Assembly (NCBI GenBank): GCA_020634795.1
Contig: JACKAZ010000001.1
Coordinates: 372,001 to 436,000, forward strand
Direction: 5' to 3'
DNA: 64,000 bases
DNA from: Ardenticatenales bacterium
GTDB lineage: Bacteria; Chloroflexota; Anaerolineae; Ardenticatenales; Ardenticatenaceae
This document shows, piece after piece, positions 25,663 to 34,553 of this stretch. The stretch's first letter is position 1; the number at the start of each line of letters is the position of its first letter. Made by a program: the position numbers and the translations under genes. The notes beneath the pieces were generated by a model. It saw only the letters and a program-made list of their open reading frames with translations, was not told where the DNA came from and made no database searches.

Positions 25663-26842
25663 TTATGCCTCGTCTGGCTTGGGGAAGCTGAACAGAAGGT
25701 CGCGGTAGTACTCGTATTGCTGCTGGCGCAAGGCGATCTCGCGCGGCAGGCCCTCGCTGATCGAGTTCGTCAGGGCGTCGAATCTGTCGAGGATGGCGAC
25801 GATGCGGGCTTGCTCGGCGAGGGAGGGAATGGGCATTCTCACGAATTTTAGTGCGTTTGCATTAAATTGTGGTTGCCCTCCACCTGATACTAAGGCGTTG
25901 GTTTGGTTCCAAAACAAATTGCTTTGTGCAAAGTGCCAGTAGAATTTAGGATTGATAATTAGCTCATCAAGGTTTAGCTTTATTAGGAATCCCGCATAGA
26001 TCGCATTGTAATCCTCTTCAAAAATCATTGTCTTTCCATAAGTCGCTCCAGTACGGGCCATCAGTAAGTCATTTTTCTTCAATATAAATCTTTCATTTTC
26101 TTTTGAAATATCAATGTATTTCGAGTCAGTTGCATTATCAACAAGATGCATCTTTTGGTGATATTACTTGCACATACGCCGTAAGATGGCCACCTCCCCC
26201 AACCTCTTCCACTCCACCTCGCCCTCCTCAAAATGCAGCAACTGGTCGCGGTAGTACGCATACTGCGTTTGGCGGGCGGTCAGCTCGGCGGTCAGCTCGG
26301 CGGTCAGCTCGGCGGTCAGCTCGGTGAAGGTGTCCAGGATGCGGACGATGTCGGCTTGATGGCCAACGATTTCGCTGGGTTGTCAGGGCAGGGAATGGGG
26401 ATTTGGAGTTATTTAGTATTACCAGTATTCAATGCTGGAATACCATCATATGTGCTACCAACACTTTATAAAGTCTGGCTGCATGTTAAGCAGAAAATGG
26501 TACAGATATTTGTTGGTGATACCTTTTGTTTTTGCTTGAGTGATACTGACCAATTCAAGTTCTTACGGGTAAACGGCTTTGCCGTCAAACTCATGTAATT
26601 GATCCGACCCCTGCTCCTCGATGTTGTTACGCTCTCTATGGGTCTTTCACTGGTATATCCATAAAATGACAAATCCAAGCGGTTCTACCACCAGCAAAAA
26701 ATTTTAAAGGCGCGCCATCTTGTCTGCAATCATTTTCATCTTTAGCGGTTTGGCCTGTTCCTTTGTCGAAATAGTTCCCAACGCCTTCCACTCCACCGCC
26801 ACGCCATCCAGCAGCTTTTCCAAGGTAGCTCATGGTGCTCAT
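25663..26842 (-). pseudogene. hsdS: Type I specificity subunit, disrupted by several frameshifts
   Basis: The minus strand encodes recognisable pieces of one HsdS in changing frames: MSTMSYLEKLLDGVAVEWK, then FAGGRTAWICHFMDIPVKD, SRGRIN, AKPFTRKNLNWS, GITNKYLYHFLL, LQIPIPCPDNPAKS, the spacer QADIVRILDTFTEL with TAEL repeats, a TAA at 26166-26164, and an intact end from 26151 (VRMPIPSLAEQARIVAILD). At least five frame changes and two in-frame stops separate them. The start overlaps the true hsdM stop (ATGA at 26842). As written it cannot give a full DNA-recognition subunit. Either it is decaying or this stretch has many sequencing indels. Confidence 0.85.
26275..26322 (-). repeat. Four 12 bp repeats coding the HsdS TAEL spacer
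   Basis: GAGCTGACCGCC four times without error on the minus strand, coding ELTAELTAELTAELTA between the two target-recognition regions. In EcoR124-type HsdS the number of TAEL units sets the spacing of the split recognition sequence. Three whole TAEL units are present here. Confidence 0.9.
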
Positions 26843-27025
26843 GCCTCCACCTCGTCGCCCTCAAGCTCGGCCACAATCGCGTCAATCTCAGCACGCAACT
26901 GGTCAATCCTAGCCACCGTGGTTTTCAGCGTGGCGTTGAGCTTGACGATGTCCACCACTTCGCGGGTATCTTCGGCTCCACATAGCTGACTGACCGACAG
27001 GTTGTAGTCGTTGGCGGCGATGGCG

Positions 27026-28396
27026 TCATAGGGTCACCGAGTGGGCAAAGTGCGCCACATCCTCCTTGCTATCGAAGACCTCCATGATCTGGCTGATGTG
27101 CTCATCGGTGAGGGTGTTGGTGTTGGTTTCCTTTTGATATAACTCGCTGGCATCTATAAATTGGGTGGTGGTGTCGCTTTTGTGTTTGGACAGCACCAGA
27201 ATGGTCACCGCAATAGTGGTGCCATAAAAGAGGTTGGGCGCAAGGGCAATCACGGTTTCCACAAAGTTGTTATCAATCAAGTACTGGCGGATTTTCCGCT
27301 CGGCCCCGCCCCGGTAAAAGATGCCGGGGAAGCAGACAATCGCGGCGCGTCCTTTGCTGGAAAGATAGCTGAGCGCGTGCAACACAAAGGCAAAGTCGGC
27401 TTTGGACTTGGGCGCTAAGACTCCCGCAGGCGCAAAACGGTCATCGTTGATCAGCGTCGGGTCACCCGAACCGATCCACCGCACCGAGTAGGGCGGATTG
27501 GAAACGATGGCATCGAAGGGCTTGTCTTCAAGAAAATAGGGGTCGGTCAGCGTATTGCCCAACTGGATGTTAAACTTGTCGTAGTTGATGTTGTGCAAAA
27601 ACATGTTCATACGAGCAAGGTTGTAGGTGGTATGGTTGATCTCCTGCCCCCAAAAGCCCTCTTCGATGATGTGGTCGTCGAAGTGCTTTTTGGCTTGCAG
27701 CAGCAGCGAGCCGGAACCGGCGGCAGGATCATAGATTTTGTTGACGCTCGTCTGCTTGTGTAGGGCAAGGCGGGCGATCAACCGAGAGACATGCTGCGGG
27801 GTGAAAAACTCGCCGCCGGATTTGCCCGCATTGGCGGCATAGTTCGAGATCAGATACTCGTAAGCATCCCCGAACAGGTCAATGTGGCTCTCTTCAAAAT
27901 CGCCGAAATCCAGCGCGGCGACCCCATGTACTACGGCGGCCAAACGCTGGTTCTTCTCCTTGACGGTCGTGCCGAGGCGGCTGCTGGTCGTATCAAAATC
28001 GGCAAACAGCCCTTTGATATCCGGCTCGGAGGCGTAGCCACTGGCAGAACTTTCAATGTCGCTGAAGATGGCAGCAAGATCGGTATTTAAGCTTTCATTG
28101 CTGTTGGCACCTTCGGCGATAGTGACAAACAACTGGCTGGGGTAAATAAAGTAACCTTTGGTTTTAATAGCATCATCTTTTATCTCCGGCGTAATGACCC
28201 CATCATCGAGCTCGGCGTAGTTGATGCCCTCATCTCCACCCTCCATATATCTGGCGAAGTTCTCGCTAATGAAGCGATAAAAAAGCGTACCAAGCACGTA
28301 TTGCTTGAAATCCCAGCCGTCTACAGCGCCTCTTACGTCATTGGCAATCTGCCAGATTTGTCGTTGCAAGTCGGCACGTTGTTGAGTACTTGTCAT
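27026..28396 (-). CDS. hsdM: Type I DNA methyltransferase M subunit, C-terminus frameshifted
   Basis: 456 residues in the intact frame. N6-adenine methylase motifs are DPAAGSGS (223-230) for AdoMet and NPPY (300-303) for catalysis. The N-terminal helical domain (1-150) is typical of HsdM. The frame ends HSVTL at 27026, but one base less near 27030 continues as HSVTYDAIAANDYNLSVSQL to a stop at 26839, giving about 518 residues, the EcoR124I size, and an ATGA overlap with hsdS. The lost 60 residues contact HsdS. It is the first gene of the M-S-R order on the minus strand. Confidence 0.92.
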   Translation of the reverse strand: MTSTQQRADLQRQIWQIANDVRGAVDGWDFKQYVLGTLFYRFISENFARYMEGGDEGINYAELDDGVITPEIKDDAIKTKGYFIYPSQLFVTIAEGANSNESLNTDLAAIFSDIESSASGYASEPDIKGLFADFDTTSSRLGTTVKEKNQRLAAVVHGVAALDFGDFEESHIDLFGDAYEYLISNYAANAGKSGGEFFTPQHVSRLIARLALHKQTSVNKIYDPAAGSGSLLLQAKKHFDDHIIEEGFWGQEINHTTYNLARMNMFLHNINYDKFNIQLGNTLTDPYFLEDKPFDAIVSNPPYSVRWIGSGDPTLINDDRFAPAGVLAPKSKADFAFVLHALSYLSSKGRAAIVCFPGIFYRGGAERKIRQYLIDNNFVETVIALAPNLFYGTTIAVTILVLSKHKSDTTTQFIDASELYQKETNTNTLTDEHISQIMEVFDSKEDVAHFAHSVTL

Positions 28397-28565
28397 ATTC
28401 TTTTCTACCTATTGTGGTCCGTTCAGGGAAGCTATCGACGAGGTCGCGTCTTGGTCGCATGAGCGCTGGGGTATGCCCGTTTCATCCTTTGTTGCCTGCA
28501 CATGGTGATGGTCTGCATCGCTCACCATGGCGGCCTTACAGTATGCCTCATGCTATGCCGTATAA

Positions 28566-28774
28566 TACCCAATCGGAAGGTTGATTGTGCCACGAAGATC
28601 AATGGTAATACCAAATCGGAAGGTTGAGTGTGCAACGTCGATCAATGGTAACAGCAAAGCAGGGGCCTGCGCAGGCAGGCCCCTTGGCCGACAGGCCCTC
28701 CAGCGGGGATTTTAATCCCCGCCCCACGGTTACACCGTCAATTCCACATCCACAATTGTCTATGAGAATGGGTA
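28566..28774. mobile_element. MITE-like element, partial plus complete copy
   Basis: The first 43 bases of the 166 bp element (TACCCAATCGG...GGTAA) are followed at 28609 by a complete copy ending GAATGGGTA at 28774. The left flank is TAA and the right is TCA, so it is not a clean insertion. Just beyond it, 28776-28900 on the plus strand reads as the last 38 codons of some lost gene (ends NFIMRLPV). Confidence 0.75.
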
Positions 28775-28875
28775 TCAGACGCCATATACAGTAGATCACG
28801 ATTTGAGGCGCAAGGATAGGGATGGCCTGCCAGAGGCGCTATTGCCGACTCTTAAGAGTTTCGGGGAGCGGAATT

Positions 28876-29103
28876 TCATAATGCGGCTTCCAGTGTAATA
28901 TTTATTTCGTTTCTCATAGAATCGACGGCATATCTGAGGCAGGCATATATATCTTCTTGCGTGAGATGAGGATAATCCACGACTATCTCATCCTCACCGA
29001 CACCGGATGCAAGCAATTCCAGAATGAACTCCACCGAAATTCTTGTGCCTCTGACAATCGGCTTCCCACCAAGGATTTTCGGATTTACTGTAATTCTGTC
29101 CAT
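28876..29103 (-). CDS. DUF433 antitoxin-like protein
   Basis: 75 residues matching DUF433: MDRITVNPKILGGKPIVRGT, then RISVEFILELLASGVGEDEI. These are helix-turn-helix proteins usually paired with a DUF5615 PIN-like toxin. No toxin gene follows here. GGGAGGTCAGTA precedes the ATG. A piece of a second DUF433 gene lies at 17556-17646. It may act as an orphan antitoxin or be a leftover of a broken pair. Confidence 0.88.
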   Translation of the reverse strand: MDRITVNPKILGGKPIVRGTRISVEFILELLASGVGEDEIVVDYPHLTQEDIYACLRYAVDSMRNEINITLEAAL

Positions 29104-29194
29104 TACTGACCTCCCGCTTCGACTTTTAGCTTCGTTTGGCGCCCTAACGGCCTGGAGTTCGATGGCATCCTCATCTATCTACGCCATCGAACCT

Positions 29195-29535
29195 ATCTTA
29201 TGCTGACTGACATGTGGCATAAGTCCCTCAATTTCAGTATAGGCCGCCATCTTGGCAGCATAACTCCCTAATCGGATTGCAACTGCCGCGCGACCTGCGG
29301 CATAAACCGCAAGCGGCGCATCTATTCGCATGCTCAACTAGGTCACTATCAGCGCGTGGTCTGCAGGGCAATTTTGTTGCGATGCCTCGTATTTTGTCAA
29401 AGAGGTTAAACGATAGCAAACCATGGCTGAGACTCTTCGATCAAGACAAACTCCGTATCGCGTATGACGCTTATCCCGCAGAACCATCTTGGTAATATGC
29501 CATAGAGAAACATCGCAAGGACATTGGAAAAACAA
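29195..29535 (+). repeat. Diverged long repeat, right copy flanking the R-M locus
   Basis: Shares with 22040-22430 the ordered blocks CTTATGC...GCATAAG, CTCAATTTCAGTA, CTCCCTAATCGGATTGCAA, GGCATAAACCGCAAG, GCAAACCATGGCTGAG and GCAAGGACATTGGAA. Identity is patchy, so the copies are old. No gene is recognised here. Confidence 0.6.
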
Positions 29536-29541
29536 CGTGGC

Positions 29542-29569
29542 CCATGCACCATGCACCATGCACCATGCA
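29542..29569 (-). repeat. Heptamer repeat (GGTGCAT, inverted)
   Basis: CCATGCA four times in a row, the reverse complement of the GGTGCAT heptamer seen at 8863, 42449, 44764 and 46697. It joins the end of the long repeat to the 3' side of the TorD-like gene. The remaining bases up to 29683 show only GATTCGCG/GATTCACG words. Confidence 0.7.
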
Positions 29570-29683
29570 CCATCACTCAGGGCTATGGCATTGCAAATCA
29601 AGGAGGTAACAGGGTCAGCCGATTCGCGATTCCCGATTCACGATGGCAAGGCGGTGAAACAGTTGCCACCCTCACCCCATCCT

Positions 29684-30634
29684 CTACTCTGCATTCTCCC
29701 CCCGCCCCTCCGCCGCCTCCGCAATGCGTGCCAGCATGGCTTCGCCATGGGCCAGCCGCGCCCGCCACGTCGCGCTCACCGCGCCGAGCGCGGGGTGGGC
29801 GGCGGCAAGGGCAGCGTGCTGCGCGGCCTCGCCTTGCCAGAGGCGCTGCCACGCCGCGACCAACGCGGGTAGAGCGTTGTACTGCGCGGCAGAACGCATG
29901 GTGTTTTCCAACGTGTCGGCGCGGCTGCCGAAGCCGCGTGGCAGATCGAGGTCGTGGGCCACGCGGCCAATGTCGTCGCGGCTGAGGAAGAGGCCGCTCT
30001 GCGCGGCATGAGTGAGGAAGGCGGCGATCTCGCGCAGGCCGCTCCGTTCATGGGCCAGCGGGTCGACCGGCAGGGGCAAATCGGGGGCAGGCACGACGGC
30101 CTCTGCGGGGAGCAGACTCAGCGCCAGTTGCAGCGTCAGATCAACGAGGGCGGCGTAGAAGGGCGCGGCTTGGCGCTGCACCGCGTGGCAGAACGCGGGC
30201 AGCCACGGCAAGAGCTGCGTCGTTACTACCTCGCGTTGCAACGCCAACCATTGTTCGTCACCGTGTCTTGCCGCGTGCTGCCACGTGGCCAACTGTGCCA
30301 AAAACAGCGCGATCAGGCCGAGGTGATCGGCGGCGACATCCTCGCGGCTGACGTCGAAGTCGTAGCGGCGGTAAAGCGTCAGAAGCTGATCGCTGATTGC
30401 GCCGCCCAACAGTCCCTCATCGCTCAAGAAGCTGCTGGCATAGGGAAAGAGGTTCAGCACCAGTAGCCGATAATGGGCGGCGGCTGCCTCATCCGCCTCG
30501 AACGAATCCGACAGATGGCCCGCCAGCTCCGGCAGTGCCCGCACGGTTGGGAGCGTCTGTTCAGTCAGCCCATGGAGCAACAGTTCGCCCAACAACGACC
30601 AGGCGGCAGCGTAGGCGCTCGGCGCCCCACTCAT
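29684..30634 (-). CDS. TorD/DmsD-like molybdoenzyme chaperone
   Basis: 316 residues from the ATG at 30634, which overlaps the stop of the molybdopterin subunit (ATGA). A longer frame from 30967 would read antisense-like sequence and is rejected. The N-terminal 190 residues are all-helical with the TorD-type motif LLVLNLFPYASSFLSDEGLL followed by LGLIALFLAQL. TorD-family chaperones bind the catalytic subunit and help insert the cofactor. A helical C-terminal extension (200-316) is longer than in TorD. Coupled translation with the enzyme strongly supports the role. The partner lacks a Tat signal, so it would act in maturation, not in export. Confidence 0.8.
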   Translation of the reverse strand: MSGAPSAYAAAWSLLGELLLHGLTEQTLPTVRALPELAGHLSDSFEADEAAAAHYRLLVLNLFPYASSFLSDEGLLGGAISDQLLTLYRRYDFDVSREDVAADHLGLIALFLAQLATWQHAARHGDEQWLALQREVVTTQLLPWLPAFCHAVQRQAAPFYAALVDLTLQLALSLLPAEAVVPAPDLPLPVDPLAHERSGLREIAAFLTHAAQSGLFLSRDDIGRVAHDLDLPRGFGSRADTLENTMRSAAQYNALPALVAAWQRLWQGEAAQHAALAAAHPALGAVSATWRARLAHGEAMLARIAEAAEGRGENAE

Positions 30635-33621
30635 TCGGCGCGGCGCTTGCTGGGCAGATCGTAGGCGGCGCGCACCGGCTTCAGCGGCCGCTTCAGCCAG
30701 AGCGGGCGGCGTGTGCCGTCCGGCGAGACCTCTTCCGCGCTGCGCGTCATCGCGACCCAGTCGCGGTAGACCGCCATTGAGCGCTCGGTATCGACCCAGA
30801 CGTCGCCATATTTCTCGTTGGCGGCCGCCTTGCGAACATTGATCGCCTTCTGCAGCCAGCAGTGCGCCCCACTGACCGGATCGGGGTGAACGGCGTGGGT
30901 CAGATTCTGGTGCACGCCCACATCCTTCCACCAAATGCGGCTGGTGTCGGGGTCGAAGCTTTCCCACGCACGGCCCTCTTCGAGGATATTCAACGTGTGA
31001 CCGCCCGCGCCATCGGCTTCCAAGCTCACAAGATTGGACATGCCCGGGCCGATGCCGACCCCATCTTGCAAGCGCCAGCGTCCGAGGTGGTGGCTCATCG
31101 CGATCACGCCCGGCTTGATCCCCTCGGTGATCCAGACGCGGTCGACGAAATAGCCGATCTCGGTCTCGACCCGCACCAGATCGCCGCTCGTCACGCCGAG
31201 CCGTTGGCCGTCACTGGGGTGCATCCAGATCGGGTTCTTGTGGGAGATTTCGTATAGCCATTTGGCATTGGCGCTGCGGGTGTGGATCAGCGTCGGCAGC
31301 CGGAAGTTGGGCAGCAACAGCATCTCGCCTTTGCTGCGGTCGATCTGCTGGGGCGAGACATGGCTCTCGATCGGCCACGGAATCGTGAACTCCCGCTCCG
31401 TCCAGCCCCATTCATGCAGGGTAGGACTGAAGAATTCCAGACGGCGGCTCGGTGTGCCAAAGCCGACCTTCGCCACATCGTCGATCGCGACACCGACCGG
31501 CGTCCCATCGGCCAGCAGCAGCCCCTCTGCGTCCAATTCGGTCTCGGTGGCGGCGGGCGCTTTCTCGTAGGGGGTGAAGTTGTCGCGCGTCACCTCGAAA
31601 GCGCCATACTTTCGCATGTAGGCCAGCGGCGACAGCCCCTCGGCGGCGGCGGCTTCGGGCAGGCCGGGCACGCTGTTCTCGAAGATCCAGCGGTAATATT
31701 CGTCGACCGTGATGATCTCGCCGGGTCGATAGGGGCTTTCAAAATGTTGGCGCACGCCGAGCGCCCCGTCGGGGTCCATGCGCGCCGATAGCTCGATCCA
31801 GAACTCGTTCTCCTCCCAGACCTCGCCCGGATTGGCCTCGTAGGTGAAGCGCACCGGCTGGCCCATCCGCTCCATCGCCACGCGGCGCACCGGTTGGCGG
31901 AAGGCGATCCACTGCCCCGCGTGGGTCTCTTGGCTCATCAGGTCGTGCCGTTCGCCCGCGTGACCCATCGGCAGCACGTAATCGGCGAACCAGGCCGACT
32001 CGTTCCACGTCGGTGTGAGCGCCACGTGGCATTTGATCGTCTCTTCGTTGACCAGATGTTTCAGCCACATGAAACCGTCGGGGTTGATCCACATCGGGTT
32101 GTAGACGCGGGTGAAGTAGACATCCATATCGCCCCGTCCCTCTTCGAGGAAGTGGGGCAGCAGGAAGCTCATCTCGTAATGGGCCAGCGGCCACTCGACC
32201 GGCAGATGCAGCTCGTTCCACGCATCGCCCGCAGGCGGCACGTCGAACGGCTTTGGCACGAACTTGTTCCAACTGTTGGCCGAAGTGCCACCCCGCGTCC
32301 CGATGGAGCCGGTCAGCACGTTCAGGAAGAAGAGGCAGCGCGCCACCTGCCAGCCGCCGAGGTTGCCGATCGTGGCGCTGCGCCAACTGTGCGTCGCCAG
32401 CCGGCCGTCGCAGTCGGCGACGTACTGCGCCGCTTCGGCGATGCGCTCGACCGGCACCTGCGCTTCGGCGGCGGCGTAGTCGAAGGTGAATTGACTGTAG
32501 AGCGATTTCAGGACGCGCTCGAAGAGATCGAACGATGGGTCAGCGCTGCTTACTTCGGCGCTCAGCGCCTCGTCGTCCAGCGTCAGCTTGCCGTCGCGGA
32601 TCGCTTGGAGTGTCTGTTTCCAGTTGACCCAGCGGCGGACGAAATCGCGGTCGTATCGGCCCGTTTGAATCAGGTGGTTGGCAATCGCGAGCAGCACCGC
32701 GCTTTCGGAGCCGGGCCACGTGGGCAGCCAGACATCGCTCATCGACGCAGTGTTGGAAAGGCGCGGGTCGAAGGTGATCAGTTTCGCGCCCGCCATCTTG
32801 CCCTCGATGATGCGCTGGGCGTGCGGGTTGAAGTAGTGGCCGGTTTCCAGATGGCTGCTGATCAGCAGGATGGTGCGGGCATGGGCGTGGTCGGGCGAGG
32901 GACGGTCGAAGCCCGCCCAGAACATGTAGCCCGCCCGCGCCCCGCTGGAGCAGATGTTGGTGTGAGAGTTGTGGCCATCGACCCCCCAACCCTGAATCAC
33001 GCGATTCGTGTAGCCATCTTCACCCGGTCGACCCACATGGTAGACGATGCCATCCTTGCGCCGCTGGCGGCTCTCCCGCATCTTCGCCGAAATCTCGTCC
33101 AGCGCCTCTTCCCACGAGATGCGCTTCCACTTGCCCTCGCCCCGTTTGCCAACCCGCTTCAGCGGATAGAGGATCCGTTCGGGGTCGTAGATCTGGTTGT
33201 GAGTGGCGGGGCCTTTGGCGCAGTTGCGGCCCCGGCTGCCTGGGTGGACGGGGTTGCCCTCGAACTTGCGGATTTCCAGCGTCTCTTTGTCCACATAGGC
33301 CAGCAGCCCGCAGGCGCTTTCACAGTTGAAGCAGACGGTGGGCACCAGCATGTAGTTGCGGGCGACGCGCTGCGGCCAGAGTTTGCCGTCCCACTCCACC
33401 CAATCATCCCAATGCGCAACCGGCGGATATTGGCTCATACGGCCATCCGCCTGCTGCACCGTCGTCATCTGGACGGCTTGCGGCGTGCGGTCACTGGCAT
33501 CGAAGCGGGGCAGCGCCTCGCCCGCGACGTTGGTCTGCCCCGTGACGCGCGGCGTCGGATGGGGCGCGCCGACCTTGAGCATCGTCTGGAGGAAGTCGAA
33601 GATGGAGCGGTTATCGGCCAT
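30631..33621 (-). CDS. Molybdopterin oxidoreductase catalytic subunit (DMSO reductase family)
   Basis: 996 residues. A [4Fe-4S] site lies near residues 90-130 (VCFNCESACG ... RNCAKGPATHNQ), and molybdopterin-binding domains follow. NICSSGARAGYMFWAG near 230 is where this family places its Mo ligand, here probably Cys. The C-terminal dinucleotide-binding domain has IWMHPSDGQRLGVTSGDLVR. The N-terminus (MADNRSIFDFLQTMLKVG) has no twin-Arg signal, so the enzyme should stay in the cytoplasm. Downstream is the TorD-like chaperone with overlapping codons. The FeS-NrfD partner lies 7 kb upstream beyond inserted DNA. The substrate is unknown; polysulfide/thiosulfate-like reductases are the nearest general group. 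Confidence 0.9.
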   Translation of the reverse strand: MADNRSIFDFLQTMLKVGAPHPTPRVTGQTNVAGEALPRFDASDRTPQAVQMTTVQQADGRMSQYPPVAHWDDWVEWDGKLWPQRVARNYMLVPTVCFNCESACGLLAYVDKETLEIRKFEGNPVHPGSRGRNCAKGPATHNQIYDPERILYPLKRVGKRGEGKWKRISWEEALDEISAKMRESRQRRKDGIVYHVGRPGEDGYTNRVIQGWGVDGHNSHTNICSSGARAGYMFWAGFDRPSPDHAHARTILLISSHLETGHYFNPHAQRIIEGKMAGAKLITFDPRLSNTASMSDVWLPTWPGSESAVLLAIANHLIQTGRYDRDFVRRWVNWKQTLQAIRDGKLTLDDEALSAEVSSADPSFDLFERVLKSLYSQFTFDYAAAEAQVPVERIAEAAQYVADCDGRLATHSWRSATIGNLGGWQVARCLFFLNVLTGSIGTRGGTSANSWNKFVPKPFDVPPAGDAWNELHLPVEWPLAHYEMSFLLPHFLEEGRGDMDVYFTRVYNPMWINPDGFMWLKHLVNEETIKCHVALTPTWNESAWFADYVLPMGHAGERHDLMSQETHAGQWIAFRQPVRRVAMERMGQPVRFTYEANPGEVWEENEFWIELSARMDPDGALGVRQHFESPYRPGEIITVDEYYRWIFENSVPGLPEAAAAEGLSPLAYMRKYGAFEVTRDNFTPYEKAPAATETELDAEGLLLADGTPVGVAIDDVAKVGFGTPSRRLEFFSPTLHEWGWTEREFTIPWPIESHVSPQQIDRSKGEMLLLPNFRLPTLIHTRSANAKWLYEISHKNPIWMHPSDGQRLGVTSGDLVRVETEIGYFVDRVWITEGIKPGVIAMSHHLGRWRLQDGVGIGPGMSNLVSLEADGAGGHTLNILEEGRAWESFDPDTSRIWWKDVGVHQNLTHAVHPDPVSGAHCWLQKAINVRKAAANEKYGDVWVDTERSMAVYRDWVAMTRSAEEVSPDGTRRPLWLKRPLKPVRAAYDLPSKRRAE

Positions 33622-33879
33622 GGTATTTGTCCTGGAGAATGGAGTTTATCGGCGCTTCCACACACCACGGATGAAAATGGTTTGTCACGGTGTATGGGTG
33701 TGGGGGTGTATGGGTCTCTGGCAATGTAAAGAGGGTTATGCACGGATGGGCGATGCAAAGTGATTTTAGAGTCGGTCATGCGAATGGCGAATGATGAAAG
33801 AGATCCTTGGTCAGGCATTGCAATCGCTGAGTAGAGGGTCGCAGATTTCGCAGATAGCGTGCTATAGAAGGCCCTCTTA

Positions 33880-34265
33880 TACCAAATCGGAAGGTTGATT
33901 GTGCAACGAAGATCAATGGTAACAGCCAAGAAGGGGCCTGCGCAGGCAGGCCCATGGCCGACAGGCCCTCCAGCGGGGATTTTAATCCCCGCCCCACGGT
34001 TACACCGTCAATTCCACAGCCACAATTGTCTATGAGAATGGGTAGTAGATCAATGGTAATACCAATTAGAGTTTGTAGAGTTGCATTCTAGGCGTGGTTC
34101 TCTCCCTATCTAATGCAACCTCGTCACTTCGATTTGGTATAACAGCCAAGAAGGGGCCTGCGCAGGCAGGCCCATGGGCCGACAGGCCCTCCAGCGGGGA
34201 TTTTAATCCCCGCCCCACGGTTACACCGTCAATTCCACAGCCACAATTGTCTATGAGAATGGGTA
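33880..34265. mobile_element. Two tandem MITE-like copies with 3 bp target duplication
   Basis: Copy 1 spans 33880-34044 complete. Copy 2 (about 34047-34265) lacks its first 30 bases and is interrupted by a smaller element at 34060-34139. TTA flanks the whole pair (33877-33879 and 34266-34268), which fits one insertion with a TNA-type target duplication followed by local tandem duplication. Confidence 0.8.
34060..34139. mobile_element. 80 bp nested MITE
   Basis: It begins TACCAATTAG and ends CGATTTGGTA, with inner inverted words GTTGCATT and AATGCAAC. It splits the element sequence GGTAACAG, duplicating TAA on each side (34057-34059 and 34140-34142). It is a distinct, smaller family using the same kind of ends and target. 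Confidence 0.75.
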
Positions 34266-34430
34266 TTAGAAAAATAAGACGATAGGAAGGCGACCAAGTC
34301 ATAACGACTTTGACCAAAGTATAGAAATATTCAGGGAAGAAAAAAATGGGCTTCACGCACTACAAAGGCAGATAGTCGCGCCGTGGCAATTGATCATTCT
34401 GCCTCCATCAGTCTAGGGTCCAAGTTAGGG

Positions 34431-34542
34431 GTTGGGAAGCTTTAGACTCTTTGCGCCGGAGAACGAAGCGATCCGTCCCTGCTTGGCAAGCTAGATAAGG
34501 CCAAGTTGGGAAGCTTTAGACTCTTTGCGCCGGAGAACGAAG
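34431..34542 (+). repeat. 38 bp direct repeat pair
   Basis: GTTGGGAAGCTTTAGACTC and the following 19 bases occur identically at 34431-34468 and 34505-34542, 36 bp apart, just past the stop of the first lipoprotein gene. No gene is seen between 34266 and 34553. Confidence 0.8.
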
Positions 34543-34553
34543 AGAATACCAGG

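Noticed and set aside
30635..30967. Upstream extension of the TorD-like frame
   Set aside because: The 111 extra residues are a shadow of the molybdopterin gene. The overlapping ATGA start is typical of coupled genes.
31894..33729. 611-residue open frame on the plus strand
   Set aside because: It is antisense to the molybdopterin subunit and has no domain-like pattern.
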